From: Candidatus Enterocloster excrementipullorum
Lineage (GTDB): Bacteria > Bacillota > Clostridia > Lachnospirales > Lachnospiraceae
Assembly (NCBI GenBank): GCA_019119575.1
Contig: DWWT01000008.1
Coordinates: 62,001-126,000 of the forward strand
Reading direction: 5' to 3'
DNA length: 64,000 bases
Shown: in pieces, positions 42,901 to 51,549 of the stretch
Position numbering within the stretch: position 1 is the stretch's first letter
Layout of the letters: the number at the start of each line of letters is the position of its first letter
Program-made: the position numbers and the translations under genes
The notes under the pieces: model-generated
The model's database searches: none
Seen by the model: only the letters and a program-made list of their open reading frames with translations
What the model was told of the DNA's origin: nothing

Positions 42901-45102
42901 ATGGAACGAAAGCTACAGAGCCAGGAAGAGCTGGCGAATCTCCAGCCCCAGGACAAGCTCCAGGGCTTCGACGTGCGCCCGGGATTCTATGAGATGTACG
43001 GGGCCACTGCATTTCCGAACGGAGTGAATTTCACCATCATTTCTTTCAAAGCCACTGCCTGCACCCTGCTTCTTTTTCACCGGAAGGAGCGGCAGCCCTA
43101 CGCCTGTCTTCCTTTCCCGCCCCATTACCGGGTGGGAAATGTGTATTCCATGTTTGTTTTCGGCTTAAAAATCGATGAATTTGAGTACGCCTACTCCATC
43201 GACGGCCCCTATGAACCGGAGAAGGGCCTTATTTTCAAGAAAAATAAATATCTTTTGGACCCTTATGCCAAGGCGGTTACGGGACAGAGCGGATGGGGCC
43301 TGCGCCTGGGAAAAGAGGATTTCTACAAAGCGCGGGTGGTGCACAATGACTTTCGCTGGGACCAGCCCTCCCAGACCTTTCCGGCCCTCAGGGACTGTGT
43401 GATCTATGAGCTCCACGTCCGCGGCTTCACCCGGCATAAAAGCGCGGGTGTGCAAAACCCCGGGACATTTGATGGAATCCGGGAAAAAATCCCCTACCTG
43501 AAGGAGCTTGGCATCAACGCGGTGGAGCTCATGCCCATCTTTGAATTTGACGAGACACGGAACATGCGCCAGGTGGACGGGCGTCAGCTTTTGGACTACT
43601 GGGGCTACAATCCGGTGTGCTTCTTTGCCCCCAATACCAGCTACGCCTCAGAGGTGGAGTACAATCGGGAGGGGAAGGAATTAAAGGAATTGATCAAAGC
43701 CCTCCATGCCGCGGGAATCCAGGTATTTCTGGATGTGGTGTTCAATCACACAGCGGAGGGAAATGAAAAAGGGCCTTATTTCTCCTTCAAGGGCTTTGAC
43801 AACCAGATCTACTATATGCTGACTCCGGAAGGGTATTATTACAACTTCAGCGGCTGCGGAAATACCTTAAACTGCAATCACCCGGTGGTCCGGGAAATGA
43901 TTTTGGACTGCCTGCGCTATTGGGTCACCCGCTACCACGTGGACGGCTTCCGCTTTGATCTGGCCTCCATCCTGGGGCGCAGCGAGGACGGAGCTCCCAT
44001 GAGCCGGCCGCCGCTCTTGGAGAGCCTGGCCTGCGACCCCATTCTCCATCAGGTTGACCTGATCGCGGAGGCATGGGACGCGGGCGGCCTCTATCAGGTG
44101 GGAAGTTTTCCCTCCTGGAACCGCTGGGCGGAGTGGAACGGTAAGTACCGGGACGATATCCGCAGCTTTTTAAAGGGAGATGCGGGATTTGCCCGGGCTG
44201 CCGCCCTGCGCATCACCGGCTCGCCGGATTTGTATTCCCCGCAGAAGCGGGGCGCGGATGTGTCTGTGAATTTCATTACCTGCCACGACGGCTTTACCCT
44301 CTACGACCTGTACGCCTACAACCAAAAGCACAACGAGGCCAACGGCTGGAACAATACGGACGGGGCGGATGACAACCGGAGCTGGAACTGCGGCTTTGAG
44401 GGAGATACGGAGGATCCGGCGGTTCTGACGCTCCGCGTGCAGATGATGAAAAATGCCTGCGCCGTTCTGATGTGCAGCCGGGGAACCCCTATGTTTTTTG
44501 CCGGAGATGAATTTGGAAACACCCAGTTCGGCAACAACAATGCCTACTGCCAGGACAATGAAATCTCCTGGCTCGACTGGACTCTTTTGGAGAAGAACAG
44601 AGAGATTTTTGACTTTTTCCGCTATATGATCCGCCTGCGCATGGAGCACCCCATTCTAAGGGAAAATACGGCTCCCTGCGGCATGGGATTTCCCTTCACC
44701 AGCTTTCACGGCGCCCGGCCCTGGAAGCAGGATTTCGAGTGGGACACCCGGCTGCTGGGCGTGCTCTTTGCCGGGAAAATGCCCCCGGACGCGGGCAGAG
44801 CCGAAGCGGACGAAACCGAGGCGGGCCGTACCGAAGCAAACGGGCCGGAAGCGTACGAAGAAGTGTACGGGAAGGAATCGCCCGGCCGCGAGGAGGAAGA
44901 CATCCTCTATCTGGCCATCAACACCTATTGGGAGGCCCAGGAGGCAGAGCTTCCCAGACTGACCCAGGGCTGGTGCTGGCGCCCCCTCGCTGACACTTCA
45001 CGAGGCGCGGACGCTGTCATTCAAAAAGAAGAACTCCTGGGAAACCGGACGTACATCATGAATCCCAGGAGTGTGTGTATTTTTCAGGCGAAAAAGCTGT
45101 AA
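42901..45102 (+). CDS. glgX: Glycogen debranching enzyme GlgX (GH13 isoamylase type)
   Basis: A 733-residue alpha-1,6-glucosidase-type debranching enzyme acting on glycogen or limit dextrins. An N-terminal CBM48-like domain precedes the GH13 barrel with nucleophile D353 (GFRFDLAS), acid E390 (IAEAWD) and D463 (TCHDGF). ATG at 42901 follows AAGGAGGTTTCC. Near residues 625-665 there is a low-complexity stretch of Ala/Glu/Thr/Gly in the C-terminal domain, unlike typical homologues. It stands alone, not in a glg operon. Confidence 0.95.
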   Translation: MERKLQSQEELANLQPQDKLQGFDVRPGFYEMYGATAFPNGVNFTIISFKATACTLLLFHRKERQPYACLPFPPHYRVGNVYSMFVFGLKIDEFEYAYSIDGPYEPEKGLIFKKNKYLLDPYAKAVTGQSGWGLRLGKEDFYKARVVHNDFRWDQPSQTFPALRDCVIYELHVRGFTRHKSAGVQNPGTFDGIREKIPYLKELGINAVELMPIFEFDETRNMRQVDGRQLLDYWGYNPVCFFAPNTSYASEVEYNREGKELKELIKALHAAGIQVFLDVVFNHTAEGNEKGPYFSFKGFDNQIYYMLTPEGYYYNFSGCGNTLNCNHPVVREMILDCLRYWVTRYHVDGFRFDLASILGRSEDGAPMSRPPLLESLACDPILHQVDLIAEAWDAGGLYQVGSFPSWNRWAEWNGKYRDDIRSFLKGDAGFARAAALRITGSPDLYSPQKRGADVSVNFITCHDGFTLYDLYAYNQKHNEANGWNNTDGADDNRSWNCGFEGDTEDPAVLTLRVQMMKNACAVLMCSRGTPMFFAGDEFGNTQFGNNNAYCQDNEISWLDWTLLEKNREIFDFFRYMIRLRMEHPILRENTAPCGMGFPFTSFHGARPWKQDFEWDTRLLGVLFAGKMPPDAGRAEADETEAGRTEANGPEAYEEVYGKESPGREEEDILYLAINTYWEAQEAELPRLTQGWCWRPLADTSRGADAVIQKEELLGNRTYIMNPRSVCIFQAKKL

Positions 45103-45106
45103 ATCC

Positions 45107-45150
45107 GCCGCATGCCCGGCCGTGCGCGTGTTCGTGCGCGGCTGTGCGGC
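45107..45150. terminator. Bidirectional hairpin between glgX and the SIS gene
   Basis: Outer arms GCCGCA (45107-45112) and TGCGGC (45145-45150) flank an inner 10-bp stem, 45119-45128 with 45133-45142 including two G-T pairs, closed by TGTT. It separates convergent genes; T-runs are weak on both strands. Confidence 0.55.
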
Positions 45151-46199
45151 TATTTGATCACGATGGCCTGGGACAGATGCCGGGGCGTATCCGCGTTCAG
45201 ATTTTTCTTTTCCGCAATATAATAGCCCATGGTCTGACCGATGAATCCGATCATGGCCGCATTCTGCAGGCTGTCGTATCCATAGGGCATATCCAGGGTG
45301 TAATCCGCGTCGGAAAAGTCCGCGGACGCGTGATTTCCGATGGCCAGAATGGTGGCGCCGTACTCCTTCATCTGGGTAAGGAGCTTGGCGTCGCCCTCCA
45401 CGGTGGCCTCATTTCCGAGAAGAATAATCATGGTCTTCTCGTCCACCAGGCTCATGGGGCCATGGCGATACTCCAGCGTATAATATGCCTCAGAATTGCT
45501 GAGGCTCATCTCCTTCATCTTGTTCATGCACTCATTGGCAATGCCGTAGTTCACGCCCTGGCCCAGGGTAATGAACAGGTCAAGCTCCGGATGCTCCTTC
45601 ACAATCTTCTCCGCTATCTCGTCGGAGGCCTTTAAAAACTCCGCGGACTCAGCCTTATAATTCTTCATGGCCTCAATCTTTTCCTTCTGTCCTCCCGCAT
45701 AAAAGGCCAGAATCACCGCCAGATAAATCATGCTGGTGAAGGAGCGGGTCATAATCACGCTGTCCTCTGCAGTCTCCGGGGAGAGAATCATATAGTCATT
45801 GTACTTTGCGCTGTCCGGATCGCAAGTGATGGCCAGGCTCTTTACCCCGGGGAAGGTGCGCACCTTGTCGATTGCCATGCGCACTTCCGTGGTGTAGCTT
45901 TTCCGGGTAATGGGCAGAACCAGAACCTTCTTCCCGTTGCCCACATAGGTCTCCGGGAAATAATAGAGCTCGGAGCAGCACATACCCTTGGCCGGAATCT
46001 TATTGCAGGTTCCGAAGGCGTGGGCAGCGGCCTGTGCCAGATACAGGGACGTACCGCATCCTGTAAAAATGAGCTCATCCCACGTTTCGGCAAATACCTG
46101 GTCCAGCACCTTATAAATATCCTCCAGCGTGTCATTGACGGCCTGGAAAGAATCCGGCTGTCCGTAAATTTCCTTGTATGTAAGTTCACTGTTTTTCAT
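45150..46199 (-). CDS. SIS-domain sugar-phosphate isomerase/deglycase
   Basis: A 349-residue protein with two SIS folds, resembling the isomerase half of GlmS and the FrlB-type deglycases that release amines from 6-phosphorylated Amadori products. Typical segments are FTGCGTSLYLAQ and RSFTSM. No glutaminase domain is present. The start at 46199 follows GAGAGGAGAGC. It is the last gene of the sugar operon; a role in processing a phosphorylated amino- or amine-linked sugar is inference. Confidence 0.82.
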   Translation of the reverse strand: MKNSELTYKEIYGQPDSFQAVNDTLEDIYKVLDQVFAETWDELIFTGCGTSLYLAQAAAHAFGTCNKIPAKGMCCSELYYFPETYVGNGKKVLVLPITRKSYTTEVRMAIDKVRTFPGVKSLAITCDPDSAKYNDYMILSPETAEDSVIMTRSFTSMIYLAVILAFYAGGQKEKIEAMKNYKAESAEFLKASDEIAEKIVKEHPELDLFITLGQGVNYGIANECMNKMKEMSLSNSEAYYTLEYRHGPMSLVDEKTMIILLGNEATVEGDAKLLTQMKEYGATILAIGNHASADFSDADYTLDMPYGYDSLQNAAMIGFIGQTMGYYIAEKKNLNADTPRHLSQAIVIK

Positions 46200-46216
46200 T
46201 CTTTTCTGCTCTCCTC

Positions 46217-47071
46217 TCATGCTTTTCCGTCGGAACCCGCCAGACGGATGATCTTTTGCACATCCTCCTGGAGCTTCTCGTTTGCAAACTGGGACAGCTT
46301 CCAGGAATGCCCCTGATGATTCAGCGTCTTTAGCGCCTCCTCATAGTGCTCCACATATTTGTAGCGAATCTCCGTACCGAAGTTGATCTTAGCAACGCCC
46401 AGCTTGATGGCATCCCTGATGATCTCCTCCTTCATGCCCGTACAGCCGTGGAGAACCAGGGGAATGTCCGTAAAGCCCCGCACTGCCTCCAGAACTTCCA
46501 GATGAATATCCGGCTCCCCTTTATAATACCCATGGGCATTTCCAATGCCGATAGCCAGGGAATCCGGCTGGCACAGCTCCAAAAAGCGGCGTACCTCCTC
46601 GGGATTTACGATGTTTTTGTTTTCCATCACCGCGCCCATATTGTCCAGGCGCAGAAGCTCTCCGATCTCCGCCTCCACGGGCACGCCGAAGCATTTGGCA
46701 ACCTTAATGACCTCATTGGTCATAGCTGCATTTTCCTCGATTGGCTTTGTGGAGCCGTCAATCATCAGGGACGTGAAGCCCAGCTTCAGAGATTCCATAC
46801 AGATGTCAAACCCATCGCCGTGGTCCAGATGGATGGCCACGGGGACGGAAACCTTGGCCGCGCACCATTTGCACACATTTACAAACCAGTCGTTTCCTGA
46901 ATAGGCCCCGGTGCTCACATAATGGGCCAGAATAACCGGGGAGTGCAGATCCTCCGCCGCTTTGCAGATGGCCCAGATAATATCATAATTTCCTCCCTGC
47001 GTGTTAATTGCCGGAACTGCATAGCCGTTTTTCGATGCGTCAATGAGCATCTGTTTGCTTGTTGTCAACAT
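46217..47071 (-). CDS. Class II ketose-bisphosphate aldolase
   Basis: A 284-residue zinc-dependent aldolase of the GatY/KbaY/FbaA family, cleaving tagatose- or fructose-bisphosphate to triose phosphates. HLDHGD (H81, D83, H84) holds the zinc ligand and catalytic aspartate; GSTKPIEENAAMT and VLHGCTGM follow, the latter with a Cys in place of the more usual GGSG pattern. It sits between the transporter and the SIS gene with 12- to 17-nt gaps. Substrate cannot be told. Confidence 0.9.
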   Translation of the reverse strand: MLTTSKQMLIDASKNGYAVPAINTQGGNYDIIWAICKAAEDLHSPVILAHYVSTGAYSGNDWFVNVCKWCAAKVSVPVAIHLDHGDGFDICMESLKLGFTSLMIDGSTKPIEENAAMTNEVIKVAKCFGVPVEAEIGELLRLDNMGAVMENKNIVNPEEVRRFLELCQPDSLAIGIGNAHGYYKGEPDIHLEVLEAVRGFTDIPLVLHGCTGMKEEIIRDAIKLGVAKINFGTEIRYKYVEHYEEALKTLNHQGHSWKLSQFANEKLQEDVQKIIRLAGSDGKA

Positions 47072-47083
47072 ATTGTGTCCTCC

Positions 47084-47929
47084 TTAACCTTTCACTGCTC
47101 CCGCTACCAGACCCTTGACCATGTATTTCTGGAAGAAGAAGAATAAAAGCATGATAGGCAGTATTCCTACTACGGAAATTGTATTCACCTTCGACCAGTC
47201 ATAGGACAGCTCGCCCAGATAGCGGAGTGCTACTCCGGCGGACAAGGTCCGCAGGCTGTCGTCCTGGATCAATGTGACCGCGTGAAGATAATCGTCCCAT
47301 GTCATCAAAAAAGCATAGATGCCTACCGCTACCATGCCGGATTTTACCAGAGGCATGATGATCCGAAACAGTGTCTGAATTCTTCCCGCCCCGTCCACAA
47401 TGGCCGCTTCTTCCAGTTCTTTTGGGATTCCATCAAAGAAACTGGCCATCAAAGTGATTGTAAACGGAAGCATGGCCGCTGTCAGCGCAAGGATCAGTCC
47501 GGTTCTCGTATTGATAAGATGGATTTTCCCAAGAAGATCATACAGCGAAATCATCCGGCTGACAATGGGGAACATCTGCGCGGACATGAAAGCCGCCACA
47601 ATCCATTTATTCCATCCAATCTTAAACCGGGACAGCGCATATCCGGACATTACCGCCAGAACGAGCGTGATGGCTGCCGTGAAGCCGGAAACAATAAAGT
47701 TGTTGATATAATAGGTAAAGAAGAAATTGTCCTGCGTAAACAGTGATATATAGCTGTTCAGTGTCGGTGCTTCCGGAACCATTGTGGGTGGAAAGCGGTA
47801 CGCTTCCATATTGGTTTTAAAGGATGTCATCAGCACCCAGTACAGAGGAAACAGCAGGAAAATCAAAATAATGGCCAAAACCAGATATTTAAATACATCT
47901 CCCAAAATTCGTTTGTTTTTTGTTCCCAT
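47084..47929 (-). CDS. Carbohydrate ABC transporter permease (MalG-like)
   Basis: A 281-residue inner membrane component with six helices and the EAA loop EEAAIVDGAGRIQTLFRIIMPL. It pairs with the MalF-like permease 11 nt upstream and the binding protein. The operon has no ATPase gene; such transporters commonly share an MsmX-type ATPase encoded elsewhere. Confidence 0.93.
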   Translation of the reverse strand: MGTKNKRILGDVFKYLVLAIILIFLLFPLYWVLMTSFKTNMEAYRFPPTMVPEAPTLNSYISLFTQDNFFFTYYINNFIVSGFTAAITLVLAVMSGYALSRFKIGWNKWIVAAFMSAQMFPIVSRMISLYDLLGKIHLINTRTGLILALTAAMLPFTITLMASFFDGIPKELEEAAIVDGAGRIQTLFRIIMPLVKSGMVAVGIYAFLMTWDDYLHAVTLIQDDSLRTLSAGVALRYLGELSYDWSKVNTISVVGILPIMLLFFFFQKYMVKGLVAGAVKG

Positions 47930-47940
47930 AGCCGGACCTC

Positions 47941-48870
47941 CTAATTCATATCAACATTCCGGAATATGCGGTTGTAGACAAAGATAACAACAATCATCAA
48001 CAGCATCCAAACCGTAGTTACCGCGGCTCCTGACCCCAGATTGTTGGATACGAAAGCTTCCCGATAGCTCAAAATTGCAAGGGTCGTGGTCGCATTGTCC
48101 GGCCCTCCGCCAGTCATTGTCCAGAACAGAGGGAACTGCTTGAAATTCTCAATAATGGCCATTGACACGGTAATCTTGATTACGCTCATAATGCTGGGAA
48201 TCGTAATATAAAAGAATTTTTTTACGCTTCCCGCACCGTCAATCGTAGCTGCCTCCAGCAGATCCTCCGAGACATTGGTCAGGCCTGATACCAAAAGGAG
48301 CGTTGTAAGCGGGATCTGCTTCCAAAGCGCGGCAATGGCAATTCCCAGCATAGCGGTGGAAGGATTATTCAATATAGCAAAATCGCTCACGCTCCCGCCG
48401 GTAAAAATTCCGATCAAATATTTTAACAGCCCGTACTGCGGCTGATACAGCCACATCCAGATCAAACCCGAGATGATCGTGGGCACGACCCAGGGGGCCA
48501 TCATGATACTCCGGACAAATCGGGTAAACTTAATGTTGGAATTCAGAATCAGCGCCAGCGCCATTCCGATCAGGAACTGGGCTACCACAACCCCCACTAC
48601 AAATGTAAGCGTGTGAACGATGGACATCCCCAGCCGTCCGTTATTAAAAAGCCGTATGTAGTTTTCAAAATTATTCCATTCTCCCGGGGTTCCGGAAATG
48701 ATATTTCGCACTCTGTAGTCAAGGAAGCTCTTTATAACCGAATCCACAACGGGGATCAGAATAAAAATTACCGTTATCAGAACGGACGGGAGCAGCAATG
48801 CTCCCGCAAAAATCCGATCGTTCCGTTGCCGGGCGGTCATATGGATATCTGCAAATTTCTTTTTTTCCAT
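47941..48870 (-). CDS. Carbohydrate ABC transporter permease (MalF/UgpA-like)
   Basis: A 309-residue inner membrane protein with six helices and the EAA loop EAATIDGAGSVKKFFYITIPSI, the cytoplasmic contact for the ATPase. It begins MEKKKFADIHMTARQR with a basic cytoplasmic tail. Located between the binding protein (48 nt) and the second permease (11 nt). Confidence 0.93.
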   Translation of the reverse strand: MEKKKFADIHMTARQRNDRIFAGALLLPSVLITVIFILIPVVDSVIKSFLDYRVRNIISGTPGEWNNFENYIRLFNNGRLGMSIVHTLTFVVGVVVAQFLIGMALALILNSNIKFTRFVRSIMMAPWVVPTIISGLIWMWLYQPQYGLLKYLIGIFTGGSVSDFAILNNPSTAMLGIAIAALWKQIPLTTLLLVSGLTNVSEDLLEAATIDGAGSVKKFFYITIPSIMSVIKITVSMAIIENFKQFPLFWTMTGGGPDNATTTLAILSYREAFVSNNLGSGAAVTTVWMLLMIVVIFVYNRIFRNVDMN

Positions 48871-48918
48871 AGATGCACCAGCTCTTTCTCTGCTAAATTC
48901 GTTAAAAGTTCCAATTGC

Positions 48919-50271
48919 TTATTGAACAATACCGGAGACAGCGGACTCAAAGTCGGCAATAGCCGTGTCCACATCTGTTCCGCTCACCGTAACGGCCTGT
49001 GCCAGCGTGCAGAGTTCCAAATTCAAGTCAGACAGCGCGGGAATAAAGGTAACTGCTTTTACATTGCCCACGGAACCGGCCGCACCCGCTAAAATTGAGG
49101 AATTTTTTACAACATCCAGATCCTCCATGGACTGTCTGGAGGGGTAAGCCGGGGTCACGGTTTCAAAGTATTCGGAAATCTTCTCCTCAGACATGATAAA
49201 GTCTACCAGCTTTGCAACAGCAGCCTTTTTCTCGTCTCCATTGTCCACTACCATAAGGGTTCCGGCCTGAAGCACAGACTCTCCCGTGCCGTTTCCGCCC
49301 TTTAACGGAGCCGCAGAAGCGATAAAGCTCTCCGCATCCGGATTGATGGACTTAACGCCGTTGAATCCCCAGGACTGATCATAATACATAGCCAGCTGGC
49401 CCAGTGCAAACAGATTTCTCAGATCCTTCAGCTTGCTGTTCTGCGGATTATATCCGTTCTGATCCAGTGTCTGCCACATAGCAACTGCATCCCGGAAGCC
49501 CTGGTCAATAGCCAAGCCGCCTTCTTCATCCAGAATTGTTCCGCCGAAGTTATAAATAGAGGATGTCAGGCAGGCGCCGGACACAGCTACGGAAGAAGTG
49601 GTCAGCCCAAAGGGATATACCTGATTCCCATCCTCTGTTTTCAGTGCCGCCAGCTTGGGAGCGATCTCCAGCATCTCCTCATAGGTAGTTGGCGGAGAAT
49701 TGGGATCCAGCCCCGCCTGCTCAAACAGGTCTTTGTTATAGTACATTAGGAACGGAGACACATACATAGGCACACCGTAGGCAACACCGTCAATGGAGCA
49801 TGCGTTCAAAATATTCGGATAAATGTCGGATACCAGCTCCTCGCTCAGCACATCCGCAACCGGAGCGGCCAGCCCCGCATCCACCAGGGTGGGAATCCAG
49901 TCGAGTTCGCCGTACATCAGATCAATCTTGTCACCGCCTCCAGCCATGTTGATGACCGTATTCACGATCTCTCCGTACGGAGCTGTCACAAGCTCCACCG
50001 TAATATTGGGATTTGCCTCCTGGAATTCTTCCAGAAGATTGTTCCAATACACGTCATAGCCAGCTTCAAGAACTGCGTAATTAGCAAATTTGATCGTAAC
50101 CGGCTCCGTGATCTCCGCATTCAGCGCTTCATCTCCATTGGCGGTTTCCGCTGCCGCCGTGCTCTCTCCGCTGTCTCCGGCCGCCGCTGTGGTGCTCTCT
50201 CCGCCGCCCGAACATGCGGTGGTAAATGCCATGGCCGCAGCCATCGTAAGTGCTAACGCTCTTTTTTTCAT
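48919..50271 (-). CDS. Extracellular sugar-binding lipoprotein
   Basis: A 450-residue family 1 solute-binding protein. It carries a signal peptide with a lipobox (AFTTAC, Cys20) followed by a Ser/Thr/Gly/Glu-rich linker of about 30 residues, then the two-lobed binding fold (PVTIKFANYA, VNTVINMAGG). It captures the sugar outside and hands it to the two permeases. First gene of the operon, with a LacI operator 69-82 nt upstream of the start. Confidence 0.93.
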   Translation of the reverse strand: MKKRALALTMAAAMAFTTACSGGGESTTAAAGDSGESTAAAETANGDEALNAEITEPVTIKFANYAVLEAGYDVYWNNLLEEFQEANPNITVELVTAPYGEIVNTVINMAGGGDKIDLMYGELDWIPTLVDAGLAAPVADVLSEELVSDIYPNILNACSIDGVAYGVPMYVSPFLMYYNKDLFEQAGLDPNSPPTTYEEMLEIAPKLAALKTEDGNQVYPFGLTTSSVAVSGACLTSSIYNFGGTILDEEGGLAIDQGFRDAVAMWQTLDQNGYNPQNSKLKDLRNLFALGQLAMYYDQSWGFNGVKSINPDAESFIASAAPLKGGNGTGESVLQAGTLMVVDNGDEKKAAVAKLVDFIMSEEKISEYFETVTPAYPSRQSMEDLDVVKNSSILAGAAGSVGNVKAVTFIPALSDLNLELCTLAQAVTVSGTDVDTAIADFESAVSGIVQ

Positions 50272-50339
50272 AAATAAATCCTTCCTTTCTTAAAAATATA
50301 TTGTTTTCCGGAAAGCAGTGCCGCCCGGTTATTTATATA

Positions 50340-50353
50340 TACACTCGTGTGTA
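50340..50353 (-). promoter_or_regulatory. LacI-type operator of the sugar ABC operon
   Basis: TACACTCGTGTGTA is close to a perfect palindrome TACACnCGnGTGTA. On the minus strand a TATAAA -10 (50357-50362) lies just before it, so bound repressor would block the start site. The same site recurs at 51431 and 52950. Confidence 0.8.
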
Positions 50354-50370
50354 CATTTTATAAAGAACAC

Positions 50371-50384
50371 AGGGCTTTCGCCCT
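50371..50384 (-). terminator. Small hairpin after the LacI gene
   Basis: AGGGC and GCCCT flank a TTTC loop directly after the LacI stop codon at 50386. The following minus-strand sequence GTGTTCTTTAT is only moderately T-rich, so termination may be partial. Confidence 0.5.
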
Positions 50385-50385
50385 C

Positions 50386-51408
50386 TTATACCTGCGATGC
50401 TCCTGTGCTCTCCCGCTCAATGAGCGTGATATCAAAATCCATGTTCTCCGGCTGGCTGCCTCCTATCATTTGGTTTAACATATCAAGCGCCGCTGCTGCA
50501 ATTTCCTGCTGGCTTACACGAATGGTAGAAAGTGTCGGGGAGCAGAACCGGCTGATACTGGAATCATCGAATCCAATGACTTTCACATCTTTCGGAACAG
50601 ACAGCCCGATTTCCTTGGCCGCCGTCATAGCCAGGCAGGCAATGGTATCGTTGCGTCCGAAAATTCCATCCACGGAGTTCTCCTGCCGCAGGCGAAGCTT
50701 TACCGCTTCCTTCAGTTCCTCCTGGGTGCTGCATCCCTTCACCATGCGGATTTCCCCTTCGGGAAACCCGCTGGCCCTCATCTCATCCACAAAACCGGAA
50801 AACCGCAAATCGTCCGTGGTACTGAAATGCCCTCGTGTGCTGATCCGATCTACATACAAAATATTTTTACATCCCTTATCTACCAGATGCCGGACCGCCC
50901 GTCTTGCCCCTTTGTAAAGTCCCGTTCCCAAAAGAGCCACCCTCTCAGAGGATGTCTGATGATTCATCCGTTTAAAAATCACCACCGGAATTCCTGCCTG
51001 CGAAAACCGCTCCACGTACTCATCCGGGAAGGTAGCGGAGCTTATAATAATGCCGTCATACTGCCGGCTGATCACCTGTGCGACAAACTCCGGTGTATTC
51101 CGGTTGGCACACAGAGATATCAGATATCCGGAAGCGTACGCGTACGTATCCATCGCGCTCACAATGTTGCTGAAATATTCATTCGTAATATTATCCGCGA
51201 TAAAAAGAATCTGGTTGCTCTGCTTGCCCTTCAAAGCCCTGGCGATATTGTTGGGCCGATAGTTCAGACGGCGTATCGCATCTTCCACCCGCTGCCTCTT
51301 ATCCTTCGCCACATATCGGTTGTTGTTGATCACATAAGACACGATGGTCTCGCTGACCTGCGCCAATCTGGCAACATCCGCCCGGGTAACCCGCTCCTTT
51401 GTCTCCAT
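50386..51408 (-). CDS. LacI-family repressor of the sugar regulon
   Basis: A 340-residue LacI/GalR regulator. The helix-turn-helix is at residues about 8-27 (VTRADVARLAQVSETIVSYVI), followed by the hinge helix NRYVAKDKRQRVEDAI and a sugar-sensing periplasmic-binding-like domain. ATG at 51408 is chosen with GGGGAG upstream. An operator copy lies 23 nt upstream of its own start, indicating autorepression; two other copies precede the ABC operon and the isomerase gene. Confidence 0.94.
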   Translation of the reverse strand: METKERVTRADVARLAQVSETIVSYVINNNRYVAKDKRQRVEDAIRRLNYRPNNIARALKGKQSNQILFIADNITNEYFSNIVSAMDTYAYASGYLISLCANRNTPEFVAQVISRQYDGIIISSATFPDEYVERFSQAGIPVVIFKRMNHQTSSERVALLGTGLYKGARRAVRHLVDKGCKNILYVDRISTRGHFSTTDDLRFSGFVDEMRASGFPEGEIRMVKGCSTQEELKEAVKLRLRQENSVDGIFGRNDTIACLAMTAAKEIGLSVPKDVKVIGFDDSSISRFCSPTLSTIRVSQQEIAAAALDMLNQMIGGSQPENMDFDITLIERESTGASQV

Positions 51409-51430
51409 ACTCAACAACTCCCCTGCAATA

Positions 51431-51444
51431 TACACTCGTATGTA
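51431..51444 (-). promoter_or_regulatory. LacI-type operator of the repressor gene
   Basis: TACACTCGTATGTA, differing by one base from the operator at 50340. It is 23-36 nt upstream of the repressor ATG. Confidence 0.8.
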
Positions 51445-51549
51445 CTGGTTAAATAGTACAGCATTTTTCGGGATATGTCAATATCTTTTTGTGTTTTTTT
51501 CTTTTCGCTCGGCCGCATGCGGATACGGCTCCCGGACGGCATACGGAAT

